Positions 53,993-62,558 of a stretch of DNA of 64,000 nucleotides are shown piece after piece. The first letter of the stretch is position 1; every line of letters starts with the position of its first letter. The stretch covers positions 5,332,001-5,396,000 of the forward strand of contig NZ_CP036274.1 in assembly GCF_007747655.1 (NCBI RefSeq). The letters run 5' to 3'. Below the pieces are notes generated by a model. It made no database searches. It worked only from the letters and a program-made list of their open reading frames with translations, and had not been told where the DNA came from. The stretch is from Anatilimnocola aggregata. GTDB lineage: Bacteria; Planctomycetota; Planctomycetia; Pirellulales; Pirellulaceae. Position numbers and translations under genes: made by a program.

Positions 53993-54063
53993 AGTCTGCC
54001 TACAGAATGGCACCAATCTTCGCTCATGAAGCGTCGATTCAGCATGCATCCCAGTATGACCAA

Positions 54064-55208
54064 TTATTCACGCGGTTCGAAGACTGCAAGGCGCCCTGCT
54101 TGATGAACTGCAAGCTTCCGGCCATCAGGGCTCATCGCGCCAAAGTCGGCTCCACGGAATTCGAGTAACCTTTCGCCCACAATTGGATCCCACAAGGTAA
54201 CACTCTCACGGGAAGACACTAAAAGTCGGTCGGCATTTTGCACGAACTGTAGATTCGTAATCGTGGGCACATTCGCTTCAAAAGACGTACTGCGCTCTCC
54301 CTGTAGGCGACGCTCAGTAAGGCCGAGCAGTTGTTCTTCTTCCCATCCAAGCGAAAAGAGAACCTCAATTCCTCCAGAATCACTGGCGACGGCAAGCGTC
54401 GAACCGTCTTTCGCAAACGCGATTGCTGTTTTGTGGCCAACCGTATGTGTACCGAGTTTAAACAATTCAAGTGCCTCAGTTGCCTCCAATGGGACAACCC
54501 CAGTGCCGCCTGGACCCACGGTAACGACGCAATTCTGAACATTACTCGCAACGAGCTGATGGACCATCGGCCTTCCAGGAACGGTCGACTTGGAAACCAC
54601 CTTGCCGGTGTTAGTCTCTAGGAAAAGCAACGCAGCGGATGCGCCTATGTCGCGGCTCCTGCTGGCTCGTGAAGTAACGATGTGCTTGCCGCCATCTAGG
54701 ACGTCAACACCCCCATCGACATCGCCCACCTGCCACCTTTCAGTGCCCGTCCTTGCGTCGAAGAGAGTTAGCCCCTTACCGGGTACGATCACCGCGAGTT
54801 CGCTTCCCGTTGGAGTAAATACTATGGATACGTGCGAACCATCACTGGGAGAAGTGTGTGACCACAATTGCTTCCGCAGCAATCGATCCCACGCGACCAG
54901 ATGACCATTGTGCTGACACCACGCCATAGTAACCCCATCTGGAGACCATTCCATTGCTGCAATTGGCGAACTCGTCTGAGTCTGGGGCAAGCGCTCCGTA
55001 TTCCCTTCAGCCCTCTTCTCTAAGTCGGAAATGTCTATTTCTTCGGGTCGATAACCACCTTTGGTCTTGGCCTGCTTCGAAAGATAAAACCACTCCCATC
55101 CTCGTAGTTGCATCCACTTACTATTTCCATCCGCGGCGTTTGCCAAACGACGGAATGAAAGCCTTTCTTCTGCCTTGTCAAAGTCTCCTTTTTCGATGTC
55201 TCGACTTG
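54064..55208 (-). pseudogene. WD40 C-terminal part of a kinase-type protein, cut by IS21 copy C
   Basis: The frame is open without a start from the IS21 boundary at 55208 to the stop at 54064, about 381 codons. It begins RDIEKGDFDKAEERLSFRRL and continues LRGWEWFYLSKQAK, the linker seen in WD40-type planctomycete kinases just before the propeller, followed by propeller blades (PIAAMEWSPDGVTMAWCQHN and so on to RKLAVHQAGRLAVFEPRE). The kinase part would lie beyond the IS but is not there, so the 5' half has been deleted. A TTG near 55146 could allow residual translation. Confidence 0.85.
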
Positions 55209-55312
55209 TGTAAACGACGGTCGAATAGTGCAGCGCGCGGCGGTTGAAAAGTGTGGCGCTGAGGTGGGGAAGGGTCTCAGTCTAAATCAGGGTGTTGGGG
55301 CATTCCAGTAAG

Positions 55313-55342
55313 AATCCTTCCTCCTCCGGAGGAGGAAGGATT
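55313..55342. terminator. 30-bp perfect palindrome after istB, copy C
   Basis: Identical to those in copies A and B. Confidence 0.5.
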
Positions 55343-55361
55343 GCGACGGTTGTAACGACGG

Positions 55362-56183
55362 CTAGGATTCTGCCGTTTCATCGGCGGGTGACAAGGATGA
55401 GGTCGCCGGTTTCGGGCGCGATCCTTTGCGGCGGCGCCGCGCGTCTTGCAAGCGATAACTTTCGCCGGTCGATTCGAGGATGTGGCAGCGGTGTGTCAGC
55501 CGATCGAGCACGGCGCCGGTCAGGCGCTCGCTGCCCAGGACTTCGGTCCATTGCTCGAACGGCAGATTGGTGGTCACGATCAACGATTGGCGTTCGTAAG
55601 CGCTACTGATGACCTCGAAGAGCAACTCCGCGCCCAGCTTACTGGCGGGGACGTAACCCAGCTCATCGAGGATCAGCAGATCGAACTTGGCTAGTGACGA
55701 CTTCATCCGCAGCAGCGTCCGTTCTTCTCGGGCTTCCATAAGTTGCGTGATCAGTTCCGTCACGCGGCAGAAGCGGACCCGTTTGCCCCGCTGACAGGCG
55801 GCAATGCCAAGCGCGATGGCCAGGTGCGTCTTCCCCGTGCCCGGATGCCCGAGAAAGATCACCGACTCGCGGCGTTCCACGAACTCGCACCGCAGTAGTT
55901 CTGCCACCAGCACGCGATTGAGCGAGGGCTGGGCGGCGAAGTCGAAATCACCAGGCGATTTCAGGTTGGGAAAGCGCGCTGACTTGAGCCGCCGCTCGCT
56001 GGCACGCTTCTCACGGTTGAGTAACTCCAGCTCACACAGTTGCAGCAGAAAGCCCAGATGATCGACGTTCTCCGTCGCACACCGCTGGGCCGTTTTCTCG
56101 CAGCCCTCCAGGAACGACGGCAACCGTAGGGCCTTCAAGTGATGCTTGAGCAGCACCGTGCTTTTGGTTTCGAGAGATTTCAT
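55362..56183 (-). CDS. istB: IstB ATPase helper of IS21 copy C
   Basis: Translation identical to the IstB of copies A and B (273 residues, intact Walker motifs). Confidence 0.95.
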   Translation of the reverse strand: MKSLETKSTVLLKHHLKALRLPSFLEGCEKTAQRCATENVDHLGFLLQLCELELLNREKRASERRLKSARFPNLKSPGDFDFAAQPSLNRVLVAELLRCEFVERRESVIFLGHPGTGKTHLAIALGIAACQRGKRVRFCRVTELITQLMEAREERTLLRMKSSLAKFDLLILDELGYVPASKLGAELLFEVISSAYERQSLIVTTNLPFEQWTEVLGSERLTGAVLDRLTHRCHILESTGESYRLQDARRRRKGSRPKPATSSLSPADETAES

Positions 56184-57694
56184 AACACACCTCCCGTCGT
56201 CAGCGCGCAGGTCAGTTCACGGTAAGACAGGAGATTGGGAGGAGGGATCGAGTGCGACTGCAGATGCGGATGATTGTCCAGCCGAAACCACCGCGTCGGC
56301 TCTTCCAGTCCCTGCTGCACGAGCAGCCGAATCGCATCGACGGCCAGAACGTCGATCTCCAGTGCCCGCTCAATCGCCGCAGTTAATGCAGCCAGCGAGA
56401 TAGTCTCCAGCAGCCGCAAGGTTTTGATGAACTCCCGGCGGCCGTGTGCGCCGCCATCTGCTTCCAGACGCCGCCGGAGGAGATCGAAACAGTCCGGCAA
56501 GCCCCAGTTTTCCAGGGGTTTCGCGAAGTCCAAGCCCCCTGGCTTCCGCTCCAAGAGTGCCAGGTAATGCAGCGGGTTGTAATGGACCTGCTCCTTCGAC
56601 CAGTCGCGTGGATGCTGGGCAACCAACTTGTCGTTAACGACCAGCCGAACTTCCTCCAGGCCGCCAATTGCGGTCACTTTCTGATGAGCATACTGCGTCG
56701 GCACCGAGTAATCGTTGCCGTCGAAGCGAACCAAGGAAAGAGAGTTGGCCTGGGCCGGTTCGACTCGCCGCGCTTCAAAGCCCGACTTCGGCAGCGGCAA
56801 CAACGCAGCCTGCTCCTCTGCCAACAACGTGGCTTTGTTCGCCGGTTGTCCGCGTAACTGGCGTTCCAGATCTTCACAGCACTGCCGCTCGAGTTCGGCA
56901 TTCAGCACTTCCAGGCTGCCGGTCCGTGGTACCGGCACCAGGAAGTTCCGCCGCGCGAAACCGATGAGGTTCTCCGTATGCCCCTTCTCCATCGGCCGTC
57001 GCACCAGGCAGAAGTGATGCTCAAACAGATAATGACTCTGCAGCCGTAGGAACTCACGCGTCGGCGTGTCACCCCGTTTCCCCACGAACCGGGCCACAGC
57101 AATCCGGCTGTTGTCGTAGCTGATCCGGCGGGGCACGCCGCCGAAGAACTCAAAGGCCCGCTGATGGCCCGCTTGAAACGTCTCGGTGCATTCGCGAGGA
57201 AAGACCTGCACGAAGAACGCGTCGCTGTACGGCAACGACATGACGCAGTACGCGACTTTCGTCGGCATGCCTTGCAGCACCACCTCCGCTTCGCCGAAGT
57301 CGAACTGGGCTTCGCCCGGTTGATGCGACAAGGGTAAGAACACCTCCGCCGTGGTCGTTCGCCACTCCCGCACGACCTCGCCGACCACCGTGATCCCGCC
57401 GGTGTAGCCATGCTCGGCACGCAGGCGGTCGAAGATCCGTTTAGTGGTGTGGCGCTGCTTGCGGGGCGCCGTTTTGTCCTGCTCCAGGATCTCGTGGATG
57501 ATCGGCAGGAACGGATCGAGTTTGGGCCGCTCCCGGGGCAGACGTTGTCGATAACCGGGCGGCTCAGGGTGCTGCAGGATCTTTTCGAGGGTCTGCCAGT
57601 GAAGGGAAAATTCCCTGCAAACCGCTCGTTTGGATTTCTTCTCGGTCAGGACAAGACGACGGATTTCGGTCCAGTTATGCATATCTCGCAGCAT
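56180..57694 (-). CDS. istA: IstA transposase of IS21 copy C
   Basis: Translation identical to the IstA of copies A and B (504 residues). Overlaps istB by ATGA. Intact. Confidence 0.95.
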   Translation of the reverse strand: MLRDMHNWTEIRRLVLTEKKSKRAVCREFSLHWQTLEKILQHPEPPGYRQRLPRERPKLDPFLPIIHEILEQDKTAPRKQRHTTKRIFDRLRAEHGYTGGITVVGEVVREWRTTTAEVFLPLSHQPGEAQFDFGEAEVVLQGMPTKVAYCVMSLPYSDAFFVQVFPRECTETFQAGHQRAFEFFGGVPRRISYDNSRIAVARFVGKRGDTPTREFLRLQSHYLFEHHFCLVRRPMEKGHTENLIGFARRNFLVPVPRTGSLEVLNAELERQCCEDLERQLRGQPANKATLLAEEQAALLPLPKSGFEARRVEPAQANSLSLVRFDGNDYSVPTQYAHQKVTAIGGLEEVRLVVNDKLVAQHPRDWSKEQVHYNPLHYLALLERKPGGLDFAKPLENWGLPDCFDLLRRRLEADGGAHGRREFIKTLRLLETISLAALTAAIERALEIDVLAVDAIRLLVQQGLEEPTRWFRLDNHPHLQSHSIPPPNLLSYRELTCALTTGGVL

Positions 57695-57837
57695 GGGCTA
57701 CGCTCGCGGATCGTAAGGCTTGAGACGCTGGGAAGCCTCAAATCTGCCTTACGGATTCTCACGAGCAGGGCTAGCGCTGCACTTTTCGACCGACCATCGG
57801 CTCCGCCGCGCGCTGCACTATTCGACCGTCGTTTACA

Positions 57838-58372
57838 CAAGGCACACTCTGGCAGGGAGTTACGCCGCCTGCATGCTCCCTACCTCCTTACGGACGAGCG
57901 AAAACGTCCAAATTCAATTTCCATAATTTCCACAATCACATTCCGAGCACGTTGGTCCTAGTTATGAAATGCATATCGCCTAGTTATTGTGCCGCTTTCG
58001 CCTGCGTCGCCGAGAGTTCGCCAACAAAGTAGATGCGCACTCGTTGACTAGTCTGGTCCGCAGCTCAAAAACAAAATAGCCATGCGCACTGGCACCTCTT
58101 TAGCACACCCGCAGCGTGAGCGAATAGTCGCTCCCCGTTGGTCAGTCACTCCGTGACTGACGCCCCGACCACTGCCCCGGGCGCTGCCAGTGCTGTTGGC
58201 CGTTGCGGCAGTGCAGTCCCCAACAGGTGGACGTCTGGCCTTCTTGCGCAGGGCGGTCCATTGCTAGAAGGTCGCTTTTCCCACCGCAACGATTCGCTTT
58301 GCCTTGCGTGCCGATCTAGCACTGGCCGAGGCCAGTGGCACACGGCGGGGTGGTTTGAGTACCGCTGTTGCT
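57838..58372. other. Gene-free region with two hairpins
   Basis: No coding frame is convincing between IS21 copy C and the cytochrome-type gene. Two strong hairpins are present: a 9-bp stem with a three-base loop at 58141-58161 (GTCAGTCAC and GTGACTGAC) and an 8-bp stem with a two-base loop at 58320-58337 (CACTGGCC and GGCCAGTG), the latter 35 bases past the stop of the next gene. Palindromes of the second kind recur between genes in planctomycetes, as far as I recall. Confidence 0.5.
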
Positions 58373-61300
58373 TCACTCCGCCAGTTGGTGAATGGTGTTG
58401 TGAATGGTCCCTTGCACCGGTGTGCCGCTGGCGCTGCGCAAGAGGAACTTGATTTCCATGCACCAGGTGGGGCGCAGGTCGGCGGCGTCGATGGTGACCG
58501 TCTTGGCGTCGGCCGAGAGCTTGGCACTTTTGATCGTCAGGGGGAGTTCGTCGTAGTGCTTCGACCCGTAATTGGCGGTTCGCTTGAGCGACCAGGTCTT
58601 GATCTGCAGATTTTTCGTGTCGAGCGAGGCAGGATCCAGCGGCTCGGTAAAGGTGAGTTGCAGGCCTGCCTTGGTGGCGTGCAGACCGATGGGGAGGTGG
58701 ATGGGCTGACCTGTCGCGCGCAGGCGATAGAGCCCGCCCGGATAGGAGGCGTTCCCCGCCCAGGCAAACATGCCGCACAAATAGAGCTGGCCATCGTGCG
58801 GATGAAAGCGACCGCGCATCACACCCGTGGGGAACGTGGGGATTGGTAGTTCGATCATTCCTCCCTGCATCGAGCCGCGGACGTTCTCGTGCGGTACCAG
58901 AAAGACTTTGCCATAACCGTACGACAAGTTCAGGAGCGAACCTTGCAGCGGTCCCCAGCGCTGGCTATCGACCCACAACAGTTCGGCGGGGGAGCGGTCG
59001 AAGGCGTTCGTGATCCAGCAGAGCGGCGGTGTCATGGCCGCATCGGACGAATCGGTGACGTCGTGATAGCCGAGCATGTTGCCGTAGAACTTGGGCTTGC
59101 TGCCCGGTTCGACCGTCACCCAGTTGATGCGGTTCTTGGGATTCCAAAAGCCTTCCTGATCGGTAACCACAAACGAACCATCCGGATTGAGGCAGACGCC
59201 ATTCGCGGCGCGAAAGCCCGTGGCCAGCGTGTCGGTGCGCGAGCCATCGTGGCTGATGCGCAAGAGTGTGCCGTGCTGGGGCACGATGGCTGGCCGCCCA
59301 TGGCAACCCGACTTGGCGTAGTAAAAGTTTCCCTCGGCATCGGTTTGCAGACCCATCGCAAATTCGTGAAAGTGCTCGGTCACTTGATGGTCGTTGTTGA
59401 GGCACTGATAAAAGTCGGTCTCGCCATCCCCATTCAGATCGTGCAGCACCGCCAGCTGATCGCGACAGGTCACGTGAATCTTTCCGGCGACGATCTTCAG
59501 CCCCAGCGGCTGATACAAGCCCGAAGCGATGCGCTGCCAACGAAGCGTAGGTGATTTCGCCGGTTTCGTTTCGACGAGCCAGACGTCTCCATCCCACAAG
59601 CAAACGGCAATGCGCCCATCGGCGAAGAAATCGAGCCCGGTGAAGCGCGTCTGCGCGAGCCACGGGTTGGCTTCGGGAGCGGTGAGAATATCAGTGGCAA
59701 AGCTGCCACTATCTGCTCCCATTACAACTTGTGTCTCGAGTTTCTGCGGCCAACGCGCCGGTCCGCCGCTGGTCAGCACGCTGAGATCGCGCGCGGCTTG
59801 TGGAATGGGCAAATCAGCAAACTGCTTCGCAAAATCCGTTGGTTGGCCCGCGCGAATGGTGGCAGAGTCGGAGGGGAGCCAAACCGAAAACCGCAGCGGC
59901 TCTTGACCCGCGGGAATTTTTAGCCGCAGTTTGCCACGCTCTGAAGTCCAGTCAGCCAGGATGCTGCGCGGCGCGAACCCGGCCACCAGCGGCGCGGCAG
60001 GCGAACTGACCGGAGCCAGGCCGCGGCGCACAACGCCGTCGTGCCGATTTCCCGCAGCATTGGCAACGGTCGAACTCTTGGCCTCACTGAAGATCCAGCG
60101 GGCGACCAACGACTTTTCTGTTTTGGCCGGTGCGGCGAAATCGCGCAGGCCGTCGGTCAGACGCTCGGCATAAAAGCGGACTTCGGCCATCTCACCCTGA
60201 AAGAATGTGGCGGGGCGGGGGAAGTCGGGTGTCGTGAAGCCGATGCGGACCACGCTCTTGGCCAGCGGGGCCTTCGCGGCCAGTGTTCCTTCACCATCGA
60301 GCCTGCCGTCGACATAAAGCCGCACACGACTGGCCGCTTGCTCCCAGGTCAGGGTGACGTTGTGCCACTGGCCATCGTTGATTTTAGTTTTTGCCGAAAC
60401 AGCGCCGACCCAACCGATATCGAAGCAGAGTCGCCCATCGCGAATAAAAAACGTCTGCCCGTTGGGAGTCCACTTCGGCCCCTCCTGGCTTAAAGACCAA
60501 ATGCTGCCGTCGGTTTTTGTTTTGACGCGGGCGGCAAGGGAGAAGTCCTTGCTCGTTAAATTGAAGGCGTCGCTACCAGGCACTTCGAGGTAGGTGTTGC
60601 CGTCGAAGGCCAGCGGCTGGTCCGGTGTCTCAAGCTGCTGGGGTGCAGGGGACGCGAAGTGGACGACCGCTTTGTCTACACCGTTGACAAGTGTCGGGCG
60701 GGCATCTTGCGCGGGATGCTCGGCAACTTGCAGAACCAGATCACGATCGCGCGGGCCGATGTTGAACGTCCGCAAAAATAGAGGTGCTTGTTGATTCTCG
60801 CGCGAGAGCAGGCTGGGCGATTCGAGCACTTGGGTATTGCCAATGGAATACGACAGCACTACTTGCTGGCCGTGATGATAGAGCCCGTGGAACTTTCCCC
60901 ACGCGCGCGGCAACGGGCCATATCGTTTGCCGTCGCGACCTTCGACGCGCTGATCGTCTTGAAACTCGCCAGTCTGGGGATTCCCCCAGCCGGGCCCCGT
61001 TGAGTTCGCAAACGCCGTCTGACCAACCACGCGCGGGTGAACTCCATGCGCGCCGTTGAACTGAATTCCCTGCCAGTCGATAAAGTTCTCGTTGGTCTGC
61101 CCCGAGCCATTCCAGCCCGCAGCGGCACGGAGCGTGTCGGTATCGAAGATGACCCAATGCCGACCGCGCGAAACGCCCCCCGCACCAGAATCGAGACGAA
61201 TCGCGATTCCTTTATAGGCCAGGTTGTGCGACAGCCCGGGGATTTCGTAGGTGTGCGTCAGGCTCGGGCCATAATCCATCGCCGACCAGGGGACGATTTT

Positions 61301-62344
61301 GCTCGGCTCGGGCCCGCGCGTGTTTCCCTTGGGGAGTTTGCCCAAGTAGGCCGCGTCGACAGTCACAAACTGCGTCGGGTTATGGGGCTTAAGATAGGTT
61401 TCGCGCAGGTAGTGGATGACGTCGTACTTCTGCGACGGAACCATCCAGGCCTGCGGAGTCATCAAACCAAAGCCGAACGTCAGCGTGCGATAGATGGAAA
61501 GCGGATCGCTGCCGTTTTTGAACTTTCCCTCTGCAAAACGGAGCGAAGTGGGGAGCGAACCGGGCTTGTCCTTGGTGCCGTGGCAATTGGCACAAACCCG
61601 TTGATAAATGGCCTCGCCCCGCTTAAGCGCGTCGTTGTTCCAACTGCCGATGAGACCCGCGTGATCGAGCTGTTTTTCGTACTCGGGAACGGTGAACGTG
61701 AGGAGTGCGGCCGAAGGTTGCAATTCAGCTGCGCGGAGTGCTCCGCCGTCGCGAATTTCGATCAGGTAGCGAATCAGATCGAGAAACTGCTGCCGGCTGT
61801 TCAGTTGATTGACCTGCGCGGCAGGCATGATCGACGTTTCGTTCGTCTTCATCTCTTCGATGTCGGCTGCAGCGATGGTGGTTAATTCGCCGGCTCGCTG
61901 TAAATCGCGTACGACGAGCTTGTCCTTGGTTCGTTCGACCAGCAGCGCCGTCAGCGACTTGCCAGCGGTGGTCACGACCGTGACCGATTCAAAGCCCTTG
62001 CGAATCGTCTTCGAAGGGAGGAGCACCGACTCGACCAGTGCTTCATCGGCGATCTCTTTGCCAATTGCCGCCAGGTCCGGCCCCAGCCCATTCTGATTCG
62101 CCTGGCCAACAACGTGGCACTTGCCACACGCCATGTGGGGCTGAAAGAAAACCACTGCGCCGCGAATCGCGTCTCCTTCGGTCTTCGCCAGTTTGGCCAA
62201 CTCGGCAGCTGGCGTTTGCAGCAGTTCTGCTTCGAGCAGTTGCGCACTGGCAGGTGAAACGGAAAGCACCAATGCCACGATGAGCGCGAAGAACAGAACG
62301 ATTCCGCAATGGCGATTAGCGCCGGCAGGCTGGAAACTATTCAT
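58373..62344 (-). CDS. Large secreted c-type cytochrome / LamG / propeller protein
   Basis: A 1,323-residue protein with a signal peptide (FFALIVALVLSVSPASAQ). Two c-type haem motifs are present: C73-GKC-H77 in the first domain (MACGKCHVVGQANQNGLGP) and C251-ANC-H255 in the second (RVCANCHGTKDKPGSLP). A LamG/concanavalin-like domain is in the middle (FSLAARVKTKTDGSIWSLSQ, RLYVDGRLDGEGTLA). The C-terminal half is a PVC-type propeller (FTGLDFFADGRIAVCLWDGD, GLQTDAEGNFYYAKSGCHGR) ending in a small beta domain. Such proteins couple electron transfer to oxidation of a sugar or similar substrate on the outer surface; the substrate is unknown. The gene is divergent from a DUF4838 gene. Confidence 0.9.
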   Translation of the reverse strand: MNSFQPAGANRHCGIVLFFALIVALVLSVSPASAQLLEAELLQTPAAELAKLAKTEGDAIRGAVVFFQPHMACGKCHVVGQANQNGLGPDLAAIGKEIADEALVESVLLPSKTIRKGFESVTVVTTAGKSLTALLVERTKDKLVVRDLQRAGELTTIAAADIEEMKTNETSIMPAAQVNQLNSRQQFLDLIRYLIEIRDGGALRAAELQPSAALLTFTVPEYEKQLDHAGLIGSWNNDALKRGEAIYQRVCANCHGTKDKPGSLPTSLRFAEGKFKNGSDPLSIYRTLTFGFGLMTPQAWMVPSQKYDVIHYLRETYLKPHNPTQFVTVDAAYLGKLPKGNTRGPEPSKIVPWSAMDYGPSLTHTYEIPGLSHNLAYKGIAIRLDSGAGGVSRGRHWVIFDTDTLRAAAGWNGSGQTNENFIDWQGIQFNGAHGVHPRVVGQTAFANSTGPGWGNPQTGEFQDDQRVEGRDGKRYGPLPRAWGKFHGLYHHGQQVVLSYSIGNTQVLESPSLLSRENQQAPLFLRTFNIGPRDRDLVLQVAEHPAQDARPTLVNGVDKAVVHFASPAPQQLETPDQPLAFDGNTYLEVPGSDAFNLTSKDFSLAARVKTKTDGSIWSLSQEGPKWTPNGQTFFIRDGRLCFDIGWVGAVSAKTKINDGQWHNVTLTWEQAASRVRLYVDGRLDGEGTLAAKAPLAKSVVRIGFTTPDFPRPATFFQGEMAEVRFYAERLTDGLRDFAAPAKTEKSLVARWIFSEAKSSTVANAAGNRHDGVVRRGLAPVSSPAAPLVAGFAPRSILADWTSERGKLRLKIPAGQEPLRFSVWLPSDSATIRAGQPTDFAKQFADLPIPQAARDLSVLTSGGPARWPQKLETQVVMGADSGSFATDILTAPEANPWLAQTRFTGLDFFADGRIAVCLWDGDVWLVETKPAKSPTLRWQRIASGLYQPLGLKIVAGKIHVTCRDQLAVLHDLNGDGETDFYQCLNNDHQVTEHFHEFAMGLQTDAEGNFYYAKSGCHGRPAIVPQHGTLLRISHDGSRTDTLATGFRAANGVCLNPDGSFVVTDQEGFWNPKNRINWVTVEPGSKPKFYGNMLGYHDVTDSSDAAMTPPLCWITNAFDRSPAELLWVDSQRWGPLQGSLLNLSYGYGKVFLVPHENVRGSMQGGMIELPIPTFPTGVMRGRFHPHDGQLYLCGMFAWAGNASYPGGLYRLRATGQPIHLPIGLHATKAGLQLTFTEPLDPASLDTKNLQIKTWSLKRTANYGSKHYDELPLTIKSAKLSADAKTVTIDAADLRPTWCMEIKFLLRSASGTPVQGTIHNTIHQLAE

Positions 62345-62413
62345 GAAAGGCTCGGGAGAAGCTCAAGGAGAAGCGGCGAAACAACTGGGTGCAGGTCGCA
62401 CCCGGAAAAACGC

Positions 62414-62462
62414 CATCCTAGCAACTTCTGAAATGCGTTTGCATCCACAAGTTGCTAGGATG
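62414..62462. promoter_or_regulatory. 14-bp inverted repeat in the divergent control region
   Basis: CATCCTAGCAACTT at 62414-62427 and its exact complement AAGTTGCTAGGATG at 62449-62462, 21 bases apart. It sits about 70 bases before one start codon and about 97 before the other, so it may be an operator for both divergent genes. Confidence 0.5.
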
Positions 62463-62558
62463 TAGCCGATCTTCTGCCCCCAACTCCCACCCGCACCAGT
62501 GCTGTCCGCAGTTGCAACCTGCGACTGTCAGCAAACCACACCGCCAGGGTCATTTGCG

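Larger units (their letters stand above)
55209..57837 (-). mobile_element. IS21-family insertion sequence, copy C
   Basis: A 2,629-bp copy in the same orientation as copy B, with the same terminal repeats and internal sequence. The flanks (ACTTG at the left, CAAGG at the right) show no target duplication. The left neighbour is a truncated WD40 gene whose missing part is not at the right side. So the right-hand flank was swapped by deletion or by recombination with another copy. Confidence 0.93.

Noticed and set aside
58146-58778. 210-codon minus-strand frame overlapping the end of the cytochrome gene
   Set aside because: It is an Arg/His-rich shadow of the cytochrome/LamG gene and has no motif.
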